A DNA stretch of 64,000 nucleotides from Cucumis sativus (taxonomy: Eukaryota; Streptophyta; Magnoliopsida; Cucurbitales; Cucurbitaceae): positions 4,920,058 to 4,984,057 of the forward strand of contig NC_026661.2 of NCBI RefSeq assembly GCF_000004075.3, read 5' to 3'. The position numbers and the translations under genes were made by a program. The notes beneath the pieces were generated by a model, which was not told where the DNA came from, searched no databases, and saw nothing but the letters and a program-made list of their open reading frames with translations. This document shows positions 1-12,200 of this stretch, one piece after another. Each line of letters starts with the position of its first letter. Position 1 is the first letter of the stretch.

Positions 1-271
1 ACATTTTTTAGTTTGTTTATTATATAGTGTCTGATGCCCTATATATAAATTTTTTGGATCCGTCATAGATGTGAAGTTAAGTAGTTAAGTTATGGCTAAT
101 ATATTATGTATAGAGATGCCAATAGAAATATTGGATCATCCAAATTATAACCTTCTTAATGCCAAATTTAGGCTAAGAATATACATTGCCATCATCCACG
201 TGATAACATCTGCAAATTTATAATTTTGAGAAGAAAATAAGTAACAAGATAGAAAATTCAAAACATAAATT

Positions 272-345
272 GGCCTATTAGCTCAGTTGGTTAGAGCGTC
301 GTGCTAATAACGCGAAGGTCGCAGGTTCGAGACCTGCATGGGCCA
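272..345 (+). tRNA. tRNA-Ile (anticodon AAU)
   Basis: The 74-nt cloverleaf folds completely. The 7-bp acceptor stem is GGCCTAT with ATGGGCC, containing one G-U pair, and the discriminator base is A. The D arm has GCTC/GAGC with the AGTTGGTTA loop. The 5-bp anticodon stem encloses the loop CTAATAA, so the anticodon is AAT, read as inosine-AU for isoleucine. The T arm is GCAGG TTCGAGA CCTGC. There is no intron and no encoded CCA, as expected of a nuclear eukaryotic tRNA. The D- and T-arm segments serve as internal pol III A and B boxes. It sits alone, with no other tRNA gene seen in the window. Confidence 0.96.
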
Positions 346-359
346 TTTACTTTTATTTT
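346..359 (+). terminator. Pol III T-run terminator of tRNA-Ile
   Basis: Immediately after the discriminator base the plus strand runs TTTACTTTTATTTT. The two runs of four T are the usual pol III stop signal. Confidence 0.7.
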
Positions 360-2870
360 AAAATATAAATGTCTTATACTTTTTTTTTTAAAAAGAAAAC
401 GTACATGTGTGTAGCAAGTAGAAAGTATTTGAGTACCTTTTTCGAAGCCAATACCCAACATTCTTCCTCGAGCTTAAAAATGACAAGTTACTCAACATCA
501 AAACATTACACTAATCCCACCTTCAATTTTGTAATTCTTTAGTCGCGTCTATTTACTCTTGATTTTAGAATTCAATTTATATATAACACATTTTTAACTG
601 TAACCTGCAAACAAAACGTACGTGGACGTACAATAAAATCAAGTGTAATCAAAATCATTATAATTTGTTAGGTCTTTTTCCATACTATCAATCTTACCCT
701 CTCTCTCTGTCTTTTGGCTTGTAATTATGATTTTAAAGATGTGTAATATTTTTTAGATAAACAATTCTTCTATATGTATTATAAGGTATTTTGATAAGTT
801 GTTAATTATTAATTAAATATCTCTAAAATCACTGTTCTTATTTAAAATTTCTTTTATCCTCTTGCTAGCCTAAATTAATTTGAAATTAAAAGAACAACTT
901 TTCTTTCTTTTTTATAAAAAAGATGGATTTTGAGATTGGATCTACTAATTCTTTAATTTCAAAATTTTAATAGTGTAATGTTTCCTGAATCTTTTTTTTT
1001 TTTTTTAATCTTTATAATTTCATACTTTTAAATTTACATTTTCAAATGATATAAGTAGCAAATTTAATTTGGGATTGACTATGTAATTATTAAGGATCTA
1101 ATTAGTAGAAAAAATATGAAAATTATAGAAATTTGAAAACTAAGGATATACATATCTTTGGTACCAAATTTTATAAATTTAAACTTAATTACAATTTAAC
1201 CTCTCTATATATATTACACTTTATCAAATTTGAAAGCTATAATATTAATTATTAATATTGAAAGAAAATTAAAATTGAATTTTGAGAAGTTTAATTGAAT
1301 ATAATTTGTAAGAATGTTATATAGTTGGACGTAGACATCATCAACAATAATACTTTGTAATATAGGGGGGTGTGGTTTATTGGATAATATAGATGAAGTT
1401 TTTTTTCCTTTTTCTTTTTTATTATATTATTATTATTATTGAAAAATCAAAGTTAAAAAGAAAAAATAGAATTCAACAAATATTTCAAATATTTATTAAG
1501 TTGAAGTCTAGTACAAAATCATTAGGACTCCAGTAAGATTTCGAATATTATTTTAATTAACTTGTTTTTTAATCTCATATCATAAACTAAGATATAAGAA
1601 CGAGTCTACATTTACGAAAATTCATTTAAGTTTTTTTGTTATATTTTATAAATAGTTTCATTTATCAAAAAAAGATTTATTCAAAAACGAAACAAAATAT
1701 TTTAAAAAGTTCATATTATAAAAAAAATGGATAAAGAAAATGGGAAAATAAATATTTGATTTTATGAAATAATTCTTAGATTCTACTAGTAGTACACTAT
1801 TTTATGAAACAATTGATCATTTGTTTTTTTTAGAAAGGTAGGTAACGAGAATCTTAGAGGTTTGAAATTGTAGATATACAGAATTAGAGACGTTCAACAT
1901 ATTTAGATTATCATGTTTATTTGGTAAGAATATTATTACAAATATAATATAGGAAATATTATTTTGATTAAGCATTTTTTCTTTTAGAATTTCTACTAGA
2001 AAATGTGTTAAACCTCTACGACTATTTATTAACTTATAGTTAATTTAATATAATTTGAACTTATGTAATGTATTTGTTTTTATGAATTTGACTTTTTTTT
2101 CAAAAAAAATTAATACAGTTAAATAATTCATATGTAATTTTTCTCTTTATAAATTTTAATATTTCTTGAAAAATAATAAGAATTGTAATATAACACAAAG
2201 AAAAAAGTTGATATATATGGTTGACTATTTATTTTCATTATATAATGCAAATGAAGATTTATTTATATCTACAAATAAAAGAACAAAAATGTAAGATGAA
2301 GATGTCGAGAATCTAGAAATCCATGGTGTAGGAGGGTTTCTAAAACTCTTTCGATGTTCTCCATATGAAGATTCTAGTTAGGATGCCTAAAGATTTTCAA
2401 ATATCGAAATTGTATCTTTAGGATGTTCGTGAAAGAGTAAATTCTCTGATTTTTTTATTAAAATAGATAATTCATAACTTCCCATTCAAAGTAATGTTTC
2501 TTTTTTTTTTCTTTTGTGTTGCATTTAATGAAGGCCAATTATATATTCCATTAACTCTCTCATTATTAATGTAATTAGAATTAATTTTCTTTTTTCTTTT
2601 TTAAGAGGAAAAAAGTAAACAATCATTATGATACTATGTGCTTATTAATGTCAAAATGTCAAACTATTATGAGGGGATTCAACATTGGGTTTTGAAATCA
2701 AAAACTTTCTTTATTAATTATTTTACTAATTCCTCAATTTAAAAAAGAAAATGAAAAAGACAAGTTCTTTACTCACTATGGTGAGTTCAATAGATCCCTA
2801 ATTAAATTCTATGAAGAAATGGAAGAACCCTAAAAAGAATCATTCAATCAATAAGCTCCAAATGTAAAAC

Positions 2871-2906
2871 TAACAATTTTGTGCCCTTAACAATTTTGTG
2901 CCCTTA
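2871..2906. repeat. 18-bp tandem repeat, two copies
   Basis: The unit AACAATTTTGTGCCCTTA occurs twice head to tail without mismatch, in otherwise non-repetitive AT-rich DNA. Confidence 0.8.
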
Positions 2907-3652
2907 GTTAAAATATATGAGAAAAAACTTAGATCGTATTTTGAATTTGAACCTAAAACGTAACTATAAGTCATCTATCGTGGCAAGTATTTCTTCGATA
3001 AATTTATCCACTAAACCCTTTAAACATGAGTCTATCCTTGATGAATAAACCTAACCATTTCCAAAAACAATAAGTGTAAGATTCATTAACACATTTGGTA
3101 TATCCATTACTTTAAATTTCAATTGTAATTTCGATTGGATATAAATTCTAACATCTCATCACACATATTTATGGATGTACATCAAAATTTTAAAAGATAT
3201 TTTTGTTATGATTAATTAATTTATTTTTAATATATGCTCAATAACACACACATATATATAAAGTTTTTAAAAGGAACAAAAAAATGCCCTTCAAGAATAA
3301 TTAATAATTAGAAGAAGAAAAATACTAAACCCACATTAAAAGAAAAAAAAGCTACATTGATGCCAAGTTGAGTAATTATAGAATATTCCAATATTGAAAT
3401 TTACCAAAACAATGTTTATAATTTGGAGGATATTCTTTTTTCTAAACAAATTTAAAGTCGCATTATCTATCACGTCGTTAGTTTTAAAGTATAGGTATAA
3501 AAATGCAAATTGATTAGACATTAAAAAAGAAATTTACATCTAATATGCATTACACGTCGAGGATACGTATGATTTTCTCTATATCAATCATATAATTAAA
3601 TTTATTTAGTATCCAAGCGAAGTTGGCAAGAAACTAGAAGAAAAGTATAAAC

Positions 3653-3673
3653 TATATATATATATATATATAT
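3653..3673. repeat. (TA)n microsatellite
   Basis: Uninterrupted alternating TA run of about 21 bases. Confidence 0.95.
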
Positions 3674-5347
3674 GCACATAACAAAAAAAAAAAAGGATAA
3701 AAATGTTAATCTACATTATAAAATTAGGCATTTCTTTCCCATGATCCATCTTGTTCTTGATATTCTATTAGTTTTTTGTGATGTTTGTTCAAAGGATTAT
3801 TTTACATCATTTAGTAGATTCACATTAAAATCGAACTCTCTTGTTTGTTTGTTTAATTACATGAGTAGTTTCATTCATATTTGGTAACTATTTGATTTTT
3901 ATTTTTTGAAAATTAAATGTTGTGAAGATTAAGATAAATGGAAATTAAGTAAAGTTTTCTTCTTGTTTAGTTAAGAAAGCCCAAAGTTTTTATATATAAA
4001 CAACCATTTTGTTTTTCTATTTTTCATTGTTTGCAACCCTAATTTATATCTACAAAATAATGCCCATGGAGTCGTTGTTTGTCTAATGATGATTCTCAAG
4101 TGGCAAACCTTTTAATTACATCAAGTTATGAGGATTTATAAACACATGAAAGGACACTTAAAGACTTATACTTTAAGAAGCAAAAGGGTTTTTCTTTTAT
4201 ATATATATTAAGACTACGAGTAGGAGAGGAGAATTTCAAACAACAAATTTGTTGGTCGCTAATGCATGTCATACTGACATATATGTTAGTTGAGTTTATA
4301 TCCATTTTAGTTAGAAAAAAAAATATCGATTGCCAAATTATGTAGAATACATATTATTATATAAAGTGTGTTAGTCTAGCTGGATATCATAGATTTATTT
4401 TAGTTTTTGTCTAATTCAAATTTGACTTTAAAGGAAATATCCAAAGAGCTTTATATTGATGAAAAGGAGAATACGTTGAGAAGATGCTAAAGGAAAGTCT
4501 TTGAGTTAAAAGAGATGTGGTTGAAGCATCATAGTTACAAAATAACTTACGATGATATTCTCCAAAGAAAAATAACTTCTCTCCATGAAGTTACTTCCAA
4601 GAACACAGTTAGCTCTTTTTCTTTGAAAGAGATAAAAATAAGATGAATGAGATCATTTATAAATAACGGTAGCAAATTATGAGCGGTTAGACTTAAAGAA
4701 GCTCATAGAGAATGTTCGGGATAAGGAGTTGGAAAGTGTGGAGTTTGTGGACTTTACTCATTGTTTGGTCGAAAAATTTTGTCGATTCTATAACAGAAAA
4801 AATGTCAATATATTATGTCTTATTAACTTCTTACACGGTGTGCCCTAGGAGCTCACAACTCTCTAAACTTCACCAACTCCTTTGACTAAGAACTCGATTT
4901 TTTTATGATAAAATAAATAGAGAGGAAGTAAGTACAATCAATTATCAAGCCGACACTAATTTCTTTTGTTTATGAATCAAAATTTAAAATCTTAGATTAT
5001 ATCATATGTGTTAGCTATTCGTAACTATTTTATTCGATTTCATTTAAAATTAACTCAAATTCCTAGTGAAGTAACAAAAAAGAATTATCATACATTTTTT
5101 CCTAAATAGTAAAGAAAAATAGAAGATGAAAAACTCCTCATAATAAAAATAGAAGACATTTCTCTCAAACATTGAGTTAATTTCTATGCTTAGTGATCAT
5201 TACACATATCTAACAATTATATAATAATTCTTTTAAAATAAAAGATTCAAATGGCTATATTAGTAGTCGAAAACGTTAAATTAAAATGAATACACTAGTA
5301 ATTTTAACAATGCAAAATTTAGGTTTTAACAACAAAAGTGAAATGGC

Positions 5348-5364
5348 TAAACCCTAAACCCTAA
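5348..5364 (+). repeat. Short telomere-like motif
   Basis: TAAACCCTAAACCCTAA contains two adjacent plant telomere-type units (CCCTAAA). At this length it may be a chance telo-box rather than an interstitial telomere tract. Confidence 0.5.
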
Positions 5365-5693
5365 TTCGGATTAGGAACAATTTGGTTCATCTTTCAAACT
5401 CTCGAAAAATAAAGTGTGTGTTGCTAAACTCACGTCGATATTAAACTCAAATCTCGGTAACCAAAACCTAATTTTATTATATTTTCTTTTAGCTCAAAGT
5501 TATATGAAAATGCTAAGATGAAAATAACTTAATTAACGTAAACGATCGACTAATTTTTTTTCATTTAATTTAAGATTTTGATCCGACAACTCACATAATA
5601 AAAATAAATAAATAAACGAGAGTAATGATGGTGATAGTATATTTATTTATTGTTATTCGAAATATTATTTTATTATATAATTGGTAGCTATGA

Positions 5694-5698
<5 letters not shown>

Positions 5699-5724
<26 letters not shown>
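5699..5724. repeat. (AT)n microsatellite
   Basis: Uninterrupted AT dinucleotide run of about 26 bases. Confidence 0.95.
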
Positions 5725-8700
5725 CATATTTTCTAAAACTTTGTATTAAAATTAAAAAAATATATTGGTTTTGAAACAATTTATTTGTATTAAATTTGTG
5801 GGATACAATTCGTCTCGTCTCAATGTCTCATCAAATAATAACCTTTTCTAGGCATTGGAAGCTTTATTGTCTCACGAAGAGACCACAAAACCAATATGAC
5901 ATTTTCTATCGTTTTTCAATTATTTGCAAAATCAATACTTTATCCTAAAATATCATTTAAAAAATATTAACATTGGTTTCTTAGTCTCGTTTCATAATCG
6001 ATCATTTTAAGATTTATTTCAAATAAATAATAAAAATACATTCCTATCTCCAAACTTTGAATTAAATAATTGCATTTGCATTGTTTGATTGATAATCATT
6101 TCATTTTTTTATCTATAGTTCCCATGTTTATGCCAACAATTTGAGTTCTTAATCAACCTCTAAAACATAAATAAGTTCTTTAAAATTACTTCAAACAAAA
6201 AATACACGCTTCTAATCTATTTGATTGCATTTGGGTCTTTTTTTTTTTTTTTTTTTTGTTAATTCTTAATATAAATATAACATGACAATTTTTTTTGTAA
6301 GAAAAATATTTTCCTAACTTTCAATTTTTAGTAATAATAAGATACTATGTCTAAAATCTTTATTTAATTAGTAAGTAATAAAGGAATTAATAACATTATT
6401 AATTTTATATTAAATTTAAGATCATAAAATAACAAAAATATTTTTGCATGTATTATTTAATGGAAGTATTATATTTTAATGGATTAATTTTGCATAGCTG
6501 TGTGTGTAAGGTTTGAAATCAAAATTACAAAACACATAGAATAATTCATATTAAATACTTCTTCCTAATAATTTAACATAACACGATGTGTTTTATATTC
6601 ACATACTTAAAGATCCATCGATCTTGCTTTATTTATATATTCTCTTGATCATCGATATATCTATTTGTTGATGAGATCATTCTGTTTTATAGATTCTTAA
6701 TTTGCCTTCTCAAAATATATTTATTGTTCCATTTTAATTTTATATTCAGCACTAACCACACGCTCAAGCATAATTAAATTAATTAAAACATGGCTTACGT
6801 GTTGTTTCTTAACTTAAGATTTCTTTAATTAATTCATTAACTTTGGAATTTAATTAAAGAAAATATAGGTAGGGAGAGGTGAAAGGGTTCTTTAGTATAT
6901 ATATAGATATATGTAATATGGTGTGCTCTCCACTTTGTTAGTGAATATATTAAAAAATTAAAAAAATTCTATGTTAAAAACTATTAATTTCGTTTGAGTT
7001 ATGATACAACAGGTAAGGTATGTTAACCTTTGGAGAAGAAGTATACGTCAACTTCATTGAATTGAATCCAAAAGAGTGTATTATATATTTAATTTCTTAG
7101 AGGTTTGTTTTAGAAGATAATTGATATATATTGTTTTTAATTAAAACTACTTTTAGGAGTTGATTGTTTGGTAGGAATCTATGATTCTTGTAATAGAGAC
7201 GTTTAGAATACATCAGTATTTGTTTTTGTGTAGAAATGTAGGATATGATCATCTTAGGTATTTGGAGATGTTGTGTATCACAAAATGCTCATACAAAAGT
7301 CCCTTATGAGATAGATTAATTAATAATGTAAACTGTCATATTTAATTAACCATGTTTGTATTTATTGAGTAAAATATACGTTGAGAATGCACGGTGATAT
7401 TGTCCACTTTGAGTGTATGTCTTCATGATTTTACTTTTAGTTTTACTCCAAAAGATCTCGTATCAATAGAGATATAGTTGTTCTCACTTACTTACGATCA
7501 TCTTCTTATCTAAAACCAATGTAGAACTTTCATTGCATTTCCAATGATCTTCATTGTATATGAGACATTTTGGAGCGAAATCAAAAGTAAAGTCATGGAA
7601 ATTTATGTTAAAATATACAATATCGTACCATTGTAGAGATATTTGAATATCGTTCTCTTCATCGATATTTCTCACGCACAAATTTTACAAAACAACCATC
7701 GTAGTTTGCATTACTCTATTAGTATAATATAACAAAGTCATAATGCATATTATTCATAAAAACTCTTCTCTATTTTAATGAAAACGAATTACTCTATTTG
7801 GATATCCCAATGTGCATTTGCTTCTGGGCCTAATCACTTCAGCCTCCAAGAAATTAAACTTTACACCGATCATATTGAAACTATTTCTGGTGCAGAAATA
7901 GGACATATAATTATGCATAAACAGCAGTACTGATATATGCATTATATACATTATATTTCTACAAAACGGGAGTACTTCTCGTAACTCAAATGTACACAAA
8001 ATAGAAATTATAAGTAGCTAGAATATATAGGTCATATTGAGGATATGCATTACATAATGGTAGAAAAACATAGTCATATATACCCACATAATATACAGAA
8101 TAATCACAATGTTTTTTATTTCTATAAGAAAAAAAATTGAAAATATACCACCACCAAAAGTTTGAAGTTCATGAACATTTATAAAAGTGTGTACCGAAAT
8201 CAATATATATAGTGTAGAATCTAAGATTAAACTTGAAACCTTTAAATACTCAGCGCGTAAGGATTTTGTTTTCAAATATACACAATATAAGTTGTTTGAA
8301 AACCTTACCAATTAAAGAAGCTTCTTCACGACGACGTTTTAGTGTTCTGACAATTCTTACTTTCAAAATCCTCACTGATTGTTGAATGTGTGAATGCTTT
8401 TCAAATAAGGTACTTCATTTTGTGTTTTGATTTCGAAAAAGAAATGGTTTTGGAAATAACCATTTTAGATTCATTGGATAGGTTTTCTTTCCCATATGTG
8501 TCTTTTCGTAATTCTCTTTTAGTATATATTTCTTTCAAAATGTCTTAATTTCGTGGATTGTTGTATAGACATTTGGACCAAATTTTTTTGTAATACTTCA
8601 CTCTATCTATTACCATTCGCAAAAAAAAAAAAAGGAAGGTGTAGACATTTGGGAAACCGAACCTATTTAATTAGGCTACATGTGTTTAGTCCATGGTTAA

Positions 8701-9216
8701 TGTATTTTCACTAGCCACCATAGACACATGCTTACCAAATCGTAAACAAAATTGGTATAATTTCATTGATTGATACATCGTAATTCTATGGACTGAAAAT
8801 GTTGTTAAAAGCCTGCGTTGCTCAATTAACAAGTTTCTTCCACGAGAAGCAAACTATAATCTAGAATTACCGCATCTTAAAAAAGATCATTTTGAAAAAA
8901 AACCTATCATGTAAGATTATTGAGTGAATTGAGTAATTACAAAATAAATTAGTTCCAATGAAAGATATTTTCTTTAACCTAAATCTGATGATCCACAATC
9001 CATACAAGTGAAGGAACAGAAGAGTAGAGTTTGTAAGATGACAAAAAGGCTCACATAAAAAGTACTTTCACCTCTCACTGTTGCAGAAAAGCTCAAAGTA
9101 AAAGATACTTACAGTGCTTGTAATGATGAAATTTGGTAAAAGGTCCGATTTCAAGGAGCCAAAGTAATTCTAACAGCACCACAAATTCTTCAAATATGGT
9201 TTTTTTTTTTTTTTTT

Positions 9217-12200
9217 TCATTGTGCTGCTTGCAGTTGCTGCTCGTCATCCACAAATTCTTCTCCCATGTCTCTTTGTACAAGTCTGTAGTACAAAATACC
9301 CATTGTTGCCAGGCAAGCCCTACAAACATGATTATGAAGATTCTAATGTTACGAAAAACCAAAAGGAATAAATATAATCGCTTCATGACTTTAAAGCAAA
9401 CAATAAACCATATGAAGCAGAATGAAAGAACAGATCCAGGGGAAGTACATGATTGCTATGATAAGAAGAATTTTTCTTGGATCCATTCTGGAGGGTCTTT
9501 GGTGCCGGACACGACCTTCATTAACATCATTGGCATTCGGTGCATCTTTACGGGGAGGTGCAGTGACAGGTAGAGTTGGCAATGCAGTTGACCAGAAAGG
9601 AAGCAGTGCTCTAAGAAACTTGTGCTTGAAAGGACCTGCAGGCGACAAAAAGAAAATGGAATGATGACAATGTTTTCACAATCGATGTTATAATTGACGA
9701 GGAAGGAAATTAAGAAGTCAAAACCATGACAAAAGTAAAGAGCTCAGAGATCTACTTTGTGAAACCAAACAACAGAAGCTGAAAATTTCACCCTCTAAAA
9801 TATGTGCTGCGTAAGGAAATGGTGGGGACATGAGCTTACTCATGAAAGGAATGCTAGAAGATTCAATTTGATAGGATTTTTTTTTCTTCTGGATAAGAAA
9901 CAATTTCATTGATTGAATGAAATATTCAAAGGTACAAAAGGACCCCATTCGTAAGATGTACAAGAAAATAAACCCATTCATAGTTGAAGGTGTTTCCAAT
10001 TTGCAACTAGGAAAGAAAAAATACGACGGTGTATAGTCTGTAAGTCTTTGCACCAAAAAAAGAAAAGCATTGTGAATTATTGAGTCAATTATGTCCTTTG
10101 TTGTCTTGCTCTTATCCTGGAAGATTCTATAATTTGTTTAGGATACAAGTGACTCTTTGAAGCAAGGACCAGATCATAGATGATATGTTAAGTCAAAACA
10201 GCATGTAACTTACCTCTTCTAACATACTTCTTACGATTTCCATCTTCATCGTCAGCATAATATGAAATTTCAGAATTTTGCCTGTCATAACTGACTGCAC
10301 CTTTTCTTGTGGTAGCAACAGGCTGGAATGCAATTGAAAAAAGTAAACGAAAGTTATGAGAATAAACTGAAAGAAATGAATCATATGTTGACTAATCATC
10401 TTTCAATAAAAACATTAAAAGACGAGATGTTCTTACGCCTGAAGGACTTGAGGCTTTGACAAAATTTCCTTCTGAACCAGGCATTTCAATCTCTACAATA
10501 TCTGCAACATTATTTTTGGAAGACCCCGTTCCAGTTGTGGCGGAGTACCCTTCAATCAGATTTGACTCAATCTTTGCTACTGAATTTAATGAACTCTTAT
10601 TGTTATGTGTATCTGCTGAAGTTGAAACCAAAGGATCCGAGGCAAAGGCAGGGGAAGGACCGTGGGATTCTGTTGGTGAAAATCCAACTGGATGATTTCC
10701 AAACAAATTCTTTTCCAGTCCAGTCTGAAGAACAAAAAGAAACAAAAACAATGAGATCATAAAATGATACAATCTGCAACATAGCTCTAGAACCAGGAAC
10801 TTCATGGTACTCAAAGAGTCTCACACGATTCTCACAATAAAGTTCTTAAGTACAACGGTCCACTGAAGATCCCCTAGGATAATCAAAACAATGACCCAGT
10901 ATAGATTTTGTAAATAGATAAATAAATAATGTTCGAATTTAGCTAAATAACTCAACCTTTTGAGTTTAGTTTACATTTATTACTATAGAATTTCCTCCCC
11001 ATTCCAATATTGATAACGCACATGTTGGACATCATTAATTGAAGTGATATTTTGAGCCTACAGACAAGAAAGCGTGCAGAAAATTATTTGAGCCCAAAAA
11101 GATAAAGTTTTAAGCAAACACCACAAGCAATAGCACCCAGTATAGGTTCAACGTAAAGGTATCTTAAAGGGTTGATTGACATTCGCACTGTTTTTTCTCC
11201 AGAAAATGCACCAACTAGATGAGAGACACATGTCAAGCTCTATGATGTTTTCACAGAATGCTACAACTTGATGAAGGACTTTATAACGCCCCATGCCTAA
11301 CATTTAGGATCCAGTTTCAGCATCTAATTGCCCCAACATTCCCCTTCATCCCTTGCAACCTGGCTACATCATCCTTGCTTGTCTTGAAGAGCTTCTAAGA
11401 GTGAAGACATCCTCAAGCACCTACACTCCTAAAATGGCTTCGACACATGTCCGACACCGACAAGTGACCAGCACGCCAGCTGATGTATCAACTATTATAC
11501 TATTGAACTTTTTATTACAGACACGGGAGGATACGGCCTGACACATCCGGACACGACTGGAAACGGAGACACCTCTAGGACACAGCAACTTGCAAAATGT
11601 TTCTAAAAAACTAAAATATGAGGCACTAAGCTCAAATCCAGTCCATCGGTCTTAAAACCTATCTTTTAAGGTTTTTTTTAGGTTGGTACCCATTCTTTTT
11701 CTTGCGGCTGCTGAGCTCCCACACCCCACAGTGGAGTTTCTCCACCTTCCTCAAACGCAGCTGAAGACCCATTAACCCTGCAATTTCATTTCTTTTTTCT
11801 GTTTTTTCTTCTTTTGTTTTCAATTTTTTTTCTTTTATCATCAAATTTTGTTTTTATTTATTTTCTTTCTCGTCTGTTTTTTTTCCTTTTATTAAATCTA
11901 TTTTGTTTTTATTTTTTTCATTCCCTTCTATTATTTTTCGTTTTCTAAATCTTTCTTTTTTTCCTTACCATTATTTTTATTTAAAATTTGGATCGACTAT
12001 TTGTCTGACAGAATTTTATGGTTGTCATTCTTATGTTTTCAAAATTATTATTTCACAATATATGCATCATGTATATTTATATTTGTAAAAAAAATATACG
12101 TGTCCCCAATGTTCCGTGTCGTATTTTTTTTAAAATTGCATATCGTGTCGTATTTTTTTTTAAATTGCATATCGTGTCGTATTTGTGTGACATGTCATTG

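Larger units (their letters stand above)
360..9216. other. AT-rich gene-poor region
   Basis: Nearly 9 kb with no supported gene. It holds poly-A and poly-T runs, AT microsatellites, a short tandem repeat near 2870, a telomere-like motif near 5348 and a long T run at 6238-6257. Open frames here are short, AT-driven and lack recognisable domains or codon bias. Three successive minus-strand frames between 7484 and 8311 are slightly more protein-like but unrecognised. The right end (about 9000-9216) should contain the 3' UTR of the ZFPL1-like gene. Confidence 0.6.
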
